A DNA stretch of 64,000 bases, from positions 1-64,000 of the forward strand of contig JAHELB010000001.1 in the NCBI GenBank assembly GCA_024644385.1, read 5' to 3'. This DNA is from Nitrosopumilaceae archaeon (GTDB lineage: Archaea > Thermoproteota > Nitrososphaeria > Nitrososphaerales > Nitrosopumilaceae). Below the pieces are notes generated by a model. The model saw nothing but the letters and a program-made list of their open reading frames with translations, did not search any database and was not told the origin of the DNA. The position numbers were made by a program, and so were the translations under genes. This document shows positions 50,933 through 59,577 of the stretch, one piece after another (position 1 is the first letter of the stretch; every line of letters begins with the position of its first letter).

Positions 50933-52393
50933 TTGAACAAGTACTTAATTATTTTTATAGTTGGAATTTTTGTTACAGGGATTTTATCTATATCATTGGT
51001 TTCAGATCAATTTGCTGATGCAAATTCTAGAAAAAAAATTCACTTTACACAAACCATATCTTCATCGCAAGATCCAGGTCAAGGGCATGAAAACCATCAA
51101 ATATTATTTATTCTATCTCCAAGTGAAGGGACGATTTATGATGGCTCCTTGAATTTTGCAGCAAGTCAACCAGTTCAAATTGTAGTCTTACATGAAATTA
51201 ATGAAAACGATGTCAAAGGACAACCTACATGGACGATTGATGGAAAAAAAATTTATGGATTTTCGTTAATTGATAAGGGAACCCAATCTGATTCCTTTGA
51301 ATTCACTGGAGCTGCACTGGCACTTCACACAGATAATTCCCAAGAATTTACTGCAACTATAAGTATTGATGGTTGGATTAGAGGACAACCTACAGAAATA
51401 ATTATGCAGCCATTGGAAGTAGAGAAAAAAGAATCATCATTCATTTTATCAAAAACAAATATTCCAGTACAAATCCCTATGCATAAAGGAATTTTTAATT
51501 CAAATTCTACTTTTTATATAATAACTGATTCAAGTGATAAAGATTTAGCAGAAAAAATCACCGAAAAACAAGGTTGGAAAGTAGAACTAGCACCACCTCT
51601 ATCCAACACACCGGAAACTGCCCTTCAGAAAATTTTCGTTTTTACAAATGGTGTTGCAGGAGATGGAATTTACGGCTACCAGCCAAATGTATTTTCAAGT
51701 ACGCCTTCTCAATTAGAATATAGTCCACTAAGTTCAGTGGTGGAGGTTGAATGGAAAAAAGGACAAAACAAAACAATCTTTGAATCGGCTGAGGAAATTT
51801 TAAAAGCTAAAGAAGGAGGAAGAATCAACTTTAAAGAAACTGGTATTGTAATTAATACTCCTCAAATTATTTGGCCTGAAGGTCAAATGACAATAAGAGA
51901 TGACCAACCAATTACGGATAATTCTTCATACATAGGTGGCCAAATTACAGAAATCAATGAAGAAGAAATGAGTGTAACCTTCATTGCACATCGAGGTTGG
52001 GGACCGGATGGAAGAACCATATATTACATAGTAACCGATGCTACCCCTAGTGGCCCTGCAGAAATGATGGGGGTACCTCACACTCCTATTAATTCAGAAT
52101 TAATCACAAGTTCAGCTGCCGTTGATTTATTTCAATTTCAAAATGGAATCAAAGGTACGGGACCAATGGGATTCCAACCTGGTATTGCCTCTGCCGCACT
52201 AGGAGATGAGACCTATAGTCCAATTTGGAGAATCTATAACATAGAATGGAATAATCCCCAAAATGCCAAAATTCTAGAAACCCGATTTGATATTGATTCG
52301 GCTAGTGACGAAGATCTATTAACAGTAAGTATTGCTCGTCCAATGAATAGTGATCATTTAGTAAATTGTCCCTTTATAGATCCATTCCAATAA
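50933..52393 (+). CDS. Exported protein with an internal duplication (about 120-residue repeats)
   Basis: 486 aa, TTG start with TTAATTTAAG box 27 bp upstream. Signal peptide about residues 1-29. Two repeats follow, at about residues 186-300 and 353-465: each has a Y-I-[IV]-T-D strand, then the motif F-x-F-x-NG[VI]-x-G-x-G-x-x-G[YF]QP near residues 235-251 and 399-416, then Y-SP-[LI] and [VI]-E-W. The N-terminal part (about 50-165) is a separate beta domain. No C-terminal anchor; soluble or surface protein. DUF7482-like pattern as I recall; function unknown. Confidence 0.75.
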   Translation: MNKYLIIFIVGIFVTGILSISLVSDQFADANSRKKIHFTQTISSSQDPGQGHENHQILFILSPSEGTIYDGSLNFAASQPVQIVVLHEINENDVKGQPTWTIDGKKIYGFSLIDKGTQSDSFEFTGAALALHTDNSQEFTATISIDGWIRGQPTEIIMQPLEVEKKESSFILSKTNIPVQIPMHKGIFNSNSTFYIITDSSDKDLAEKITEKQGWKVELAPPLSNTPETALQKIFVFTNGVAGDGIYGYQPNVFSSTPSQLEYSPLSSVVEVEWKKGQNKTIFESAEEILKAKEGGRINFKETGIVINTPQIIWPEGQMTIRDDQPITDNSSYIGGQITEINEEEMSVTFIAHRGWGPDGRTIYYIVTDATPSGPAEMMGVPHTPINSELITSSAAVDLFQFQNGIKGTGPMGFQPGIASAALGDETYSPIWRIYNIEWNNPQNAKILETRFDIDSASDEDLLTVSIARPMNSDHLVNCPFIDPFQ

Positions 52394-52445
52394 AAATTCA
52401 TTTCACTAAAGGGATAAATTACTTGAAAGAAACCCTATTGTAAAA

Positions 52446-53240
52446 TTGACTGGGAAGCTATACATTGTTGGTGTTGGACCTGGCCACCATGATCATATGA
52501 CTTTCAGAGCTAAGGAAGCCATAGCTGATAGCAATACCATAGTTGGTTACGAAACTTATGTTAACTTAGTAGCGGATCTTATTGAAGGCAAGGAAGTACA
52601 TCGATATGCTATGACTCAAGAGGTAGAACGTGCTCATCAATGTATTGATTTGGCAAAATCAGGAAAAATAGTTTCCCTTGTTTCAAGTGGAGATCCAGGA
52701 ATTTATGGAATGGCTGGATTAATCTATGAAACCCTTGCAGAATCTGGATGGAATCCGGTGGATGGATTGAAAGTAGAAATAGTTCCAGGTGTATCAGCCT
52801 TGAATTCTTGTGCATCCATTATTGGTTCACCATTAATGACAGATTTTGCCGTCGTAAGTATGAGTGATCTACTGGTACCTTGGGAAATAATCCAAAAACG
52901 AGTTGAAGCTGCTGCAAAAGGTGATTTTGTAATCGTTATTTACAATCCTTCGAGTAAAAAACGAATTCATCAACTTCAAGATACAAGAAAAATTCTTCTC
53001 AAGTATAGAAAACCCACAACTCCTGTAGCGATTATCAAGGGAGCCTTTAGAAATTCTCAAGCAATTGTTATGACTAATTTAGAAGAATTACCCAATTATT
53101 CTGACAAGTTAGGGATGATTAGTACTGTTATTGTTGGAAATTCCTCAACATACAATTACAAGGATTTAATGATAAATCCTAGAGGTTATAAATCAAAATA
53201 TAATTTAGAAGAACAAACAAATCCAGATCTAAAAATTTAG
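52446..53240 (+). CDS. cbiH: Precorrin-3B/cobalt-precorrin C17-methyltransferase
   Basis: 264 aa, TTG start with an ATAAAT box 29 bp upstream. SAM-dependent ring-contraction enzyme of the tetrapyrrole methylase fold: KLYIVGVGPGHHDHMTFRA at the N-terminus, VSSGDPGIYGMAGL near residue 78, VPGVSALNSCASIIGSPL near residue 111 and IYNPSSKKR near residue 159. The CobJ/CbiH identity rests on the GVGPG-HHDHMT pattern. The stop overlaps tyrS by 4 bp, convergent. Together with BluB (63165-63899) it shows that this lineage makes cobalamin. Confidence 0.93.
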   Translation: MTGKLYIVGVGPGHHDHMTFRAKEAIADSNTIVGYETYVNLVADLIEGKEVHRYAMTQEVERAHQCIDLAKSGKIVSLVSSGDPGIYGMAGLIYETLAESGWNPVDGLKVEIVPGVSALNSCASIIGSPLMTDFAVVSMSDLLVPWEIIQKRVEAAAKGDFVIVIYNPSSKKRIHQLQDTRKILLKYRKPTTPVAIIKGAFRNSQAIVMTNLEELPNYSDKLGMISTVIVGNSSTYNYKDLMINPRGYKSKYNLEEQTNPDLKI

Positions 53241-54283
53241 AAACTCTTTTTTATTGTATCAAATAAAGCATCGCTCAGATGCAATTTATCTCGAATTGGG
53301 GCAACCACATTAACCAGATAATTTCCAACGGTTTGTTTAAGATCTGTTGGATGCAAATTTTTAATGGCAAAATCTGATTCCAATTGATTATAATCAGTAT
53401 AATCAATATTTCCACCAAATTTTTGAGGTCTTTCAACTTTCATTTCTTTAAATTCGTGAAAAATTACATTTTTTGAAAATTCCAATAAGGGGTTGTTTGT
53501 TATGTTACCTTCCTCACACCATGCTTTATTGATTTTTGTTTTAATCTCTTTGTCAGAATCATGAATAAAAATTCCCGAATTGGGATCAGATTTACTCATT
53601 TTTCCTAAAAATTGGAGGTCATTTGAATCAGCAGGTTTTGAAAGGCCAGGTAATAATTTGTGATGAACAGCTATTGGAACCTTCCAATTCATTTTTGGAA
53701 AAATTTCTCTAACCAACATATGGATTTTACGCTGATCCATTCCAGCATGTACAATATCTAAATCAAGAGAATGAATATCTACTGCTTGCATTGGAGGATA
53801 TAACAATTTTGCAAGATCAATTTTGGATTCATCCTCAGATCTTCCCATTATCGTTAATGTTCTCATTGTTCTTTTGAGTGACATATGTTTTGTAAATTTC
53901 ATAAATTCTTTCCAATACTCTTTTTTTGAATCATAAAGATCAGAACCTAGTACAATATTTGCCTCAGGGCAAACTAGTTTGAATGCATCAGCATAATATT
54001 TTGAAACCTTGGTAATGGTATTCCAATCTCCACCAAGTTTATCATTAATCATTGTATGCCAATCTGCTAAAAATATGGTGCAATTTACACCTGCTTTGAC
54101 AAAATCATTAATTTTGAAACCTGTGCTAATAAGACTCCCTAAATGTAAAAACCCAGAAATTTCTAAGCCGATGTAATGTTTAGGTGAAGAATTTGTTTGG
54201 AATAAATGAACTAATTCATCATGAGTGACTACTTCTTCTGTAGGAGGCCTTTCAATTAATTCCACTTTTTCAGTTATATCCAA
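53237..54283 (-). CDS. tyrS: Tyrosyl-tRNA synthetase (archaeal/eukaryotic type)
   Basis: 348 aa class I synthetase. The HIGH region is HYIGLEISGFLHLGSL near residue 37, and KMSKSDPNSGIFI near residue 227 is the KMSKS loop. LADWHTMINDKLGG and LGSDLYDSKKEYW support TyrRS over TrpRS. The short archaeal form with no C-terminal S4 domain. It is convergent with cbiH. Confidence 0.92.
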   Translation of the reverse strand: MDITEKVELIERPPTEEVVTHDELVHLFQTNSSPKHYIGLEISGFLHLGSLISTGFKINDFVKAGVNCTIFLADWHTMINDKLGGDWNTITKVSKYYADAFKLVCPEANIVLGSDLYDSKKEYWKEFMKFTKHMSLKRTMRTLTIMGRSEDESKIDLAKLLYPPMQAVDIHSLDLDIVHAGMDQRKIHMLVREIFPKMNWKVPIAVHHKLLPGLSKPADSNDLQFLGKMSKSDPNSGIFIHDSDKEIKTKINKAWCEEGNITNNPLLEFSKNVIFHEFKEMKVERPQKFGGNIDYTDYNQLESDFAIKNLHPTDLKQTVGNYLVNVVAPIRDKLHLSDALFDTIKKSF

Positions 54284-54390
54284 ATCAAAACATCTTCTAA
54301 ATGGTAAACCTATAAAGATTCTGACAATTTTTTAAAAAAAGAAATCTGGAACATTTTTTATTTAATTTTTAATTAAAATTGAAAAAATTC

Positions 54391-54579
54391 TCATTTACAA
54401 TTTTTTTTATGCTTTCTTAAATCCTCAGAAAAATCGAATTCCGTACCACACACCCTACATTTTTCTTTTTTCTTGTTATGGGCTTTTTCTTGGTGTTTTT
54501 TTAATCTCGCTTTATCAGGAAGTACTGTTCCACATTTCTTACATTTTATCTCATTTTTATTTGATCCAAATAATCCCAT
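54391..54579 (-). CDS. Two C2H2 zinc-finger protein
   Basis: 62 aa with two C2H2 fingers: Cys-x2-Cys-x12-His-x4-His (CKKCGTVLPDKARLKKHQEKAH) and Cys-x2-Cys-x12-His-x4-Cys-type end (CRVCGTEFDFSEDLRKHKKNC). Basic linker. Archaeal C2H2 proteins are rare and small; they may bind DNA or RNA. Upstream of tyrS on the same strand, 107 bp apart. Confidence 0.8.
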   Translation of the reverse strand: MGLFGSNKNEIKCKKCGTVLPDKARLKKHQEKAHNKKKEKCRVCGTEFDFSEDLRKHKKNCK

Positions 54580-54627
54580 AACAACTAATATTAGATAATA
54601 GAAATGGTAGTTTAATCTTTTTAAAAC

Positions 54628-55206
54628 TTAGGAACCCAAAATTTTTCGGGGTCTTGTGCTAAGATAAAATGCATGAGCACTAATAATAAAAGCTGATAAG
54701 AAAATTTTTGTTGCAAATACTAAATTCCATGGCCTATCCGGATCAGGATAAGCTATAGAAAGCTTGTCAATATCTGGAACTTGTCCATTAATTGTACCAG
54801 CAGATATCATCGCGTTTAAAACTGTAAAATTATACAATACCTCGTATAAAGTAATTATGGCAAATCCTAATAACATTAATTGAAGTAAAGCCATCCTCGT
54901 ACCTACAATTTTATCTCCCGCAGTTTTTTTCCAACCAATTCTTGAAACACAATACCAACCAATAATCGTAGAAAAAAATATCCAAGTAGAAACTCTTGCA
55001 AAATTTTCGAAAGGAATTACTGTATTATGTATTACTTCTCCCATCACATAAGTTCCTTTTTCTATCCATTCTATCATTGTAACATAAACACCAAAAACAA
55101 GAGAGGCTGTCATAATAAATGCACAAACATAAAAAATGTACAAAAAAACTTTGTAGGCAGTATCTGATTCTTCAAGATGACGAGGTTTCAATATGCCGTT
55201 TCCCAA
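54628..55206 (-). CDS. Four-helix membrane protein, unknown function
   Basis: 192 aa with four hydrophobic helices at about residues 21-46, 68-88, 106-128 and 161-182. The extracytoplasmic loop is YPDPDRPWN. The N-terminus (KPRHLEESDTAYKVF) is cytoplasmic-like. No known family recognised. It is divergent from the DegT aminotransferase gene. I considered accessory subunits of the archaeal ammonia monooxygenase, but nothing in the sequence or the context supports that. Confidence 0.65.
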   Translation of the reverse strand: MGNGILKPRHLEESDTAYKVFLYIFYVCAFIMTASLVFGVYVTMIEWIEKGTYVMGEVIHNTVIPFENFARVSTWIFFSTIIGWYCVSRIGWKKTAGDKIVGTRMALLQLMLLGFAIITLYEVLYNFTVLNAMISAGTINGQVPDIDKLSIAYPDPDRPWNLVFATKIFLSAFIISAHAFYLSTRPRKILGS

Positions 55207-55270
55207 TTTTTTAAATATAAAAATTCATAGCTAATCGAGGAAACTTATAGACTAGTTAGGCACTGAGAAA

Positions 55271-56362
55271 TTGTTGAAAATCCCAATAAATGTTCCATTG
55301 GTAGGCAAGGAAGAAATTTCTGCCGTCATTTCCACATTAAAAGACGGGACATTAACATCCGCTGCGAATGAAGGAGGAAAAAATGTGCGTGAATTTGAAA
55401 AGCTTGCATCTTCCTTTGTAAAATCGAAATTTGCGGTTGCAGTAAATTCTGGAACTGCAGCCTTACAAGCATCCCTAGTTGCTTTAGATATAAAAAAAGG
55501 AGACGAGGTTCTCATTCCATCCTTTACATTTGTTGCTACAGCAAATGCTGTGGTTTCTACAGGTGCAAAACCAGTTTTTGTTGATATTTTAGGAGAAAAT
55601 TATACTATGGATCCCAGAGACATGGAAAAGAAAATCTCTAAAAAAACAAAGGCCATAATACCCGTTCATCTTTATGGTAATGTTAGCTTTCTAGACAGGA
55701 TTTTAGAAATTTCAAAAAAACATAACCTTAGTGTAATTGAGGATTCTGCTCAATCTTTAGGGTCTACTTTAAAGCGAAAACATACCGGTACCTTCTCTGA
55801 TCTAGGATGTTATAGTATGTATCCAGCCAAAGTTATGACTGCAGGCGAAGGTGGTTTTATAGTCACAAGTAGCAAAAAATTACATGAGAAATTATTAATG
55901 ATTAGGAATCATGGAATGCTGAAAGGATATGATACACGAATGTTTGGATTAAATCTTAGACTGCCAGAAATTAGTGCTGCAATAGCCAAAATACAAATAA
56001 AAAAGTTACCTAAATTTTTAAAAACTAGAAAGAAAAATTCCAAATTATTATCACAATTAATTTCTGATTTAAAAATTAAAATTCCAAAAGAAAGGAAAAA
56101 TGAATCTGTAAACTGGTATCTTTATACGATAGAAACATCAAATAGAAATAAAATTTTACACAAACTTAACTCCAAGGGGATTGGAGCTGCAGCATATTAC
56201 CCTACTCCTATCCATAAGACCCCCTTTTACAAACAGAAAATTTCACTTCCCCAAACTGATTGGGCATCCTCCCATGTTTTATCCCTTCCAATTCATCCCA
56301 AAGTTAATCCTAAAGACATTGAATTTATTGCAAAAACCTTACGTGAGATTCTAAATGAATAG
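55271..56362 (+). CDS. DegT/DnrJ/EryC1/StrS sugar aminotransferase
   Basis: 363 aa (TTG at 55271, or the adjacent TTG at 55274). PLP enzyme of the nucleotide-sugar class: AVNSGTAALQASLVAL near residue 57, PSFTFVATANAVVSTGAKPVFVD near residue 80, EDSAQSLGS near residue 156 and YSMYPAKVMTAGEGG (internal aldimine Lys) near residue 183. Transfers an amino group to a keto sugar for surface glycans, S-layer or lipid glycosylation. Overlaps the MtrA-like gene by 8 bp. Confidence 0.92.
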   Translation: MLKIPINVPLVGKEEISAVISTLKDGTLTSAANEGGKNVREFEKLASSFVKSKFAVAVNSGTAALQASLVALDIKKGDEVLIPSFTFVATANAVVSTGAKPVFVDILGENYTMDPRDMEKKISKKTKAIIPVHLYGNVSFLDRILEISKKHNLSVIEDSAQSLGSTLKRKHTGTFSDLGCYSMYPAKVMTAGEGGFIVTSSKKLHEKLLMIRNHGMLKGYDTRMFGLNLRLPEISAAIAKIQIKKLPKFLKTRKKNSKLLSQLISDLKIKIPKERKNESVNWYLYTIETSNRNKILHKLNSKGIGAAAYYPTPIHKTPFYKQKISLPQTDWASSHVLSLPIHPKVNPKDIEFIAKTLREILNE

Positions 56363-56825
56363 TTTAGAAAACATGGTCGGAGAATTATGTAAGATAGTAT
56401 TACCGATACCTGAAGAATACTACTTTGGAAATAATAATTCTTCAATTGCTATTTGTACCCTCTCGAGCCTAGACCTATTAAAAAAATTGGCTAATTCTGA
56501 TATTTTAAAACAAATTTCAATCGTTGGAAGATTACTATCAGAAAATAAAGGAATTGATGTTATTATTCGCCATCTAAATCAAAATCAAAAAATCAAAACA
56601 CTAATTGTATGCGGCAAAGAAGTTTCAGGTCACCTAGCAGGACATTCCTTGTTTAAATTATATGAAAATGGAATTAATAATAATGGAAGAATAATTGGTT
56701 CAACTAGTCCAGATCCCTTTCTCACAGTTAAAAACTCACAGATTAATTATTTTCAAAATGAAATTAATCTGATAAATATGATTAATGAAACAAATCTTAA
56801 CAAAATCAAACAAAAAATAATCTAG
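56355..56825 (+). CDS. MtrA-like corrinoid-binding protein
   Basis: 156 aa. Resembles the soluble corrinoid domain of MtrA, subunit A of tetrahydromethanopterin S-methyltransferase: IAICTLSSLDLLKKL near residue 31, ISIVGRLLSENKGIDVIIRHL near residue 55, IVCGKEVSGHLAGHSLFKLYENGI near residue 84 (with the His that serves as the cobalt ligand) and GRIIGSTSPDPFL near residue 113. It lacks the C-terminal membrane anchor of methanogen MtrA, and no other mtr gene is nearby. Overlaps the DegT aminotransferase gene start to stop. The role in a non-methanogen is unknown; methyl or cobalamin handling is possible. Confidence 0.75.
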   Translation: MNSLENMVGELCKIVLPIPEEYYFGNNNSSIAICTLSSLDLLKKLANSDILKQISIVGRLLSENKGIDVIIRHLNQNQKIKTLIVCGKEVSGHLAGHSLFKLYENGINNNGRIIGSTSPDPFLTVKNSQINYFQNEINLINMINETNLNKIKQKII

Positions 56826-57193
56826 TAACCATTTCTTTGCCTTTCACGATTGATTTCATTTTTTCTTTTATATTCCTCAACAATGTCGTCTGGAGTTAAA
56901 TTAAGTTCCAGTGATGCTTGAACCACGAAATGCCAAATATCAATTAATTCTTCTCTTGCATCTGCTTTATTGAAGGGGGTAGGAGTTTTCCACCATTTCC
57001 AATTGGTTGTTCTCTGTAGTTCAACTGCCTCATGAATGATTGCAGTACATAAAGCAGAAACCCTGCCTTCAGAGTCTTTTGGATATCTATCTAAATTCAT
57101 CATTCCTGCCAAACCCTTTTGAAGTTTAAATATAGTTTCTAGTCGATCATCTGTTTTTTCAGAAATTTCTTGAGACAATAAATATTTTAACAA
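56822..57193 (-). CDS. dUTPase-like all-alpha NTP pyrophosphohydrolase
   Basis: 123 aa. Helical, with EAVELQRTTNWKWWKTPTPF near residue 55, AREELIDIWHFVVQASLELN near residue 79 (the E-x2-D metal pattern) and YKRKNEINRERQRNGY at the end. This matches the dimeric dUTP/dCTP pyrophosphatase family (dUTPase_2) which keeps dUTP low during replication. Convergent with the MtrA-like gene by 4 bp overlap. Confidence 0.88.
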   Translation of the reverse strand: MLKYLLSQEISEKTDDRLETIFKLQKGLAGMMNLDRYPKDSEGRVSALCTAIIHEAVELQRTTNWKWWKTPTPFNKADAREELIDIWHFVVQASLELNLTPDDIVEEYKRKNEINRERQRNGY

Positions 57194-57215
57194 AAAGGAT
57201 TTAACTTAAATCTTT

Positions 57216-58109
57216 TTAGAAACGAACCATTTTTTCATATAAATTAACTCGTTTTAAAATATCGGATTTTTTTAAATAAAGAATTCCATCTAATCCAAAT
57301 TTTTCTACTGCAAAAGATCCTAAAACATTTCCGTAAACTACTGCTTTTTTAATTTCGGAAAGGTTAGTAGATCGTTTGCTTGATAAATATCCAATCATGG
57401 CTCCTGCAAACGAGTCTCCTGCGCCAGTGGGATCAACCACATCCTCTAATGAAAATCCTGCTGAAGGAAAGATTACATCATCGAAAAACATCAAAGATCC
57501 ATGCTCACCTTTTTTAATAATCACATATTTCGCACCCCATCCCATCATTTTTTTGGCACATTTTATCAAATTGAATTCTTTAGTTAGCAATTTTGCTTCT
57601 TCATCATTTATTACTACTGCATCTACGGCTTTTATCATCTTTATCACCGATTCCCTTTTTGTTGAAATCCAGAAATCTATTGTATCACACATTGAAAATT
57701 TTACCTTGTCAAATTCTTTTAAAAGATCTGTATTTTGATCTGGGTCATTATTTGCAAGATAGATAAATTGGGATTTTTTATACTCCTCAGGTACAATGGG
57801 TTTAAAACCTTCAAGTACGTTAAGTTCTGTTTTTAAAGTTTCTCGTGTACTTAATGTATCATCAAATTTTCCGTCATAGCGAAATGTTTTTCCTTCTTTA
57901 ATGGTAAATCCAGTTAAATCAAGATGTTTTGATAAAATTTTTTGGTGCTCCTTAGGAAAATCTGTTCCTACCACTGCAATTAAACCAGTTTTTACGAAAT
58001 TACTTGCAGATATTGCTGCAAATGTTGCAGCCCCTCCTAAAACATTTTTCAAAATTCTGTTTGGGGTTCTTATAGTGTCTAAAGCGGTAGATCCAAAAAC
58101 AGTAAGCAT
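57216..58109 (-). CDS. PfkB-family sugar/nucleoside kinase
   Basis: 297 aa ribokinase-like fold. Start MLTVFGSTALDTIRTPN (GG motif variant), VNDEEAKLL-type NDEEAKLLTKEF near residue 167, and the catalytic DPTGAGDSFAGAM (anion hole and Asp base) near residue 228. GGAATFAAISASNF near residue 26 suggests adenosine/ribokinase-type substrate. Substrate not decidable; AMP-recycling and nucleoside kinases are common in this subgroup in archaea. Confidence 0.88.
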   Translation of the reverse strand: MLTVFGSTALDTIRTPNRILKNVLGGAATFAAISASNFVKTGLIAVVGTDFPKEHQKILSKHLDLTGFTIKEGKTFRYDGKFDDTLSTRETLKTELNVLEGFKPIVPEEYKKSQFIYLANNDPDQNTDLLKEFDKVKFSMCDTIDFWISTKRESVIKMIKAVDAVVINDEEAKLLTKEFNLIKCAKKMMGWGAKYVIIKKGEHGSLMFFDDVIFPSAGFSLEDVVDPTGAGDSFAGAMIGYLSSKRSTNLSEIKKAVVYGNVLGSFAVEKFGLDGILYLKKSDILKRVNLYEKMVRF

Positions 58110-58120
58110 TTTATAAAAAA

Positions 58121-58573
58121 TTAATCTTGATGTATAAATTCTCTTGCTTGATCCTCGGTAGGATAAAAAACAAAAGGCACATCAATTGTTGAAATCAATA
58201 CATCATACTTTGTCATCCCACTAATCATGACTACTGGAACTTCTTCTGATTTGGAATTGGATTCTGTTTGAAACGTTCCATATGCTAAACTACTACCTAA
58301 TGCAGGTAAAGTAAATGGTTCTAATTGACCCTCACCAATTGTTTTACCATCTGCAATTACCAAAAAATCCGTTTCCCCAGCAGTTAAAATCAATAAAGAA
58401 GGATTTTCAAATTCTAAAACAACATTATATGTTGATCCACGATCAGTTTTTTCAATAAGATCGCTTTCAGTTATTATCACCCCTATTTGTGAGGCTGAAG
58501 CGTATTGTGAATATCCAAAAATACTCATGCCTACTACAAATGTAATGATTAGGGCTTTTCTTGGTTTATTCAT
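58121..58573 (-). CDS. Exported LEA14-like beta protein
   Basis: 150 aa. A signal or anchor peptide spans residues 1-28 (basic NKPRK then hydrophobic core, ending ASAS). The mature part has the LEA14/WHy-type pattern: YNVVLEFENPSLLILTAG, FLVIADGKTIGEGQLEPFTLPALG. LEA14-like domains are small beta sandwiches linked with desiccation or membrane stress. The gene precedes the PfkB kinase on the same strand by 11 bp. Confidence 0.7.
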   Translation of the reverse strand: MNKPRKALIITFVVGMSIFGYSQYASASQIGVIITESDLIEKTDRGSTYNVVLEFENPSLLILTAGETDFLVIADGKTIGEGQLEPFTLPALGSSLAYGTFQTESNSKSEEVPVVMISGMTKYDVLISTIDVPFVFYPTEDQAREFIHQD

Positions 58574-58705
58574 GCGTAATTCTCAAAAAATTCCTTTTTA
58601 ATCTAAAAGAGAAAAATTCCCAATAACGTGTGTAAAAATTTTGATCTAGTCTTAAACCTCCTTAGAGCTAACAGAATAAATTAAAACTCTTTAGTTTAAG
58701 AATAG

Positions 58706-59185
58706 ATGGCAAAAATAAAACTAAAATTTGGAATAAATGAAATTGAATTAGATTCTAGGGATTTCTATTTTGATAACCAGACTATAGGAGAAGTAATTGA
58801 AAATCTTGCAAAACTTTTAGAAGAAAATCAAACCACACCAACATTTGAAGTTCCAAAAAGTGAGCCAATTAGTGATGAAACAAATTATGATAGTTTGAAT
58901 TCTTTAGAAGATGTTGAAATTTTTGAACCAGAGTTTAATGAACCTAAACCCATTTCTTCTAGAGAAATAAAAGATAAGTTACAAATTTTAGAGAAAAATT
59001 CGTTCTTTAATACCCCAAGAACAGTTACCGATACAGTGCAACAATTACGGGAATATGGTTGGGTTGCAAGCCCCTTGGATGTTTCGAAATCATTAGTCAA
59101 TATGGCCTCAAACAGAGAGATATCTAGAAATTCTTCAGAGAATAGAACTCATTACTTTGTCCAAGAAGCAATTTTAACTAATTAG
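58706..59185 (+). CDS. Conserved thaumarchaeal protein with a winged-helix-like C-terminus
   Basis: 159 aa. The N-terminal half is a short beta-strand plus helix (KIKLKFGINEIELDSRDFYF ... TIGEVIENLAKLLEEN). An acidic Glu-rich linker (EDVEIFEPEFNEPK) follows, then a C-terminal helical region (VTDTVQQLREYGWVASPLDV ... LVNMASNREISRNSSENRTHYF) that looks like a winged helix. No DNA contact can be shown. Overlaps the end of the convergent zinc-ribbon gene by 8 bp. Confidence 0.65.
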   Translation: MAKIKLKFGINEIELDSRDFYFDNQTIGEVIENLAKLLEENQTTPTFEVPKSEPISDETNYDSLNSLEDVEIFEPEFNEPKPISSREIKDKLQILEKNSFFNTPRTVTDTVQQLREYGWVASPLDVSKSLVNMASNREISRNSSENRTHYFVQEAILTN

Positions 59186-59369
59186 TTTTAAATTCACACT
59201 TGATACAAATATCAAAAATTTCTCCCTCTAGATGGTCAAAGTGCGTTTTACAATTTTTACATGTGTGATGAATATCAAAATACCCGTCATCTTCTATCTT
59301 TCCCACTCTATTTGATTCAAGATCGTTACATCCACATTTAATACAGTGACACCCACATTCAATTTTCAT
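59178..59369 (-). CDS. Small zinc-ribbon protein
   Basis: 63 aa with nine cysteines and three histidines: CGCHCIKCGC at the N-terminus, HHTCKNCKTHF in the middle and ICIKC at the end. Two zinc sites are possible. No signal peptide. Convergent with the winged-helix-like gene. Function unknown. Confidence 0.7.
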   Translation of the reverse strand: MKIECGCHCIKCGCNDLESNRVGKIEDDGYFDIHHTCKNCKTHFDHLEGEIFDICIKCEFKTN

Positions 59370-59420
59370 TATTCAATACACCAAATAATCTATGTATAGT
59401 TCTTGCACATAAAGAAACTG

Positions 59421-59576
59421 TTGAAAAAAAAAAGAGAGATACCCTTAGAAATTGATGATCATTTTAAATTATTTGGAAAGGAGCCTTGGGAGGTAGAATT
59501 TGGAGAAAAATGCCCTGTTTGTAATGTTAGAATAGATGAATATGGTTTTTGTTCCTGCGGATCAGGTGGAGATTAA
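59421..59576 (+). CDS. 51-aa zinc-ribbon microprotein
   Basis: 51 aa, TTG start (MKKKREIPLEID), ends with CPVCNVRI ... FCSCGSGGD: one Cys-x2-Cys and one Cys-x-Cys, a zinc-ribbon half. A TATGTATAG box (59391-59399) is centred about 26 bp before the TTG, the usual promoter spacing. It overlaps nothing; the next gene on the opposite strand ends 2 bp later. Function unknown. Confidence 0.6.
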   Translation: MKKKREIPLEIDDHFKLFGKEPWEVEFGEKCPVCNVRIDEYGFCSCGSGGD

Positions 59577-59577
59577 A

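Noticed and set aside
54628..55206. Four-helix membrane protein as an accessory ammonia monooxygenase subunit
   Set aside because: Helix count alone is weak; no amo genes or diagnostic motifs are nearby.
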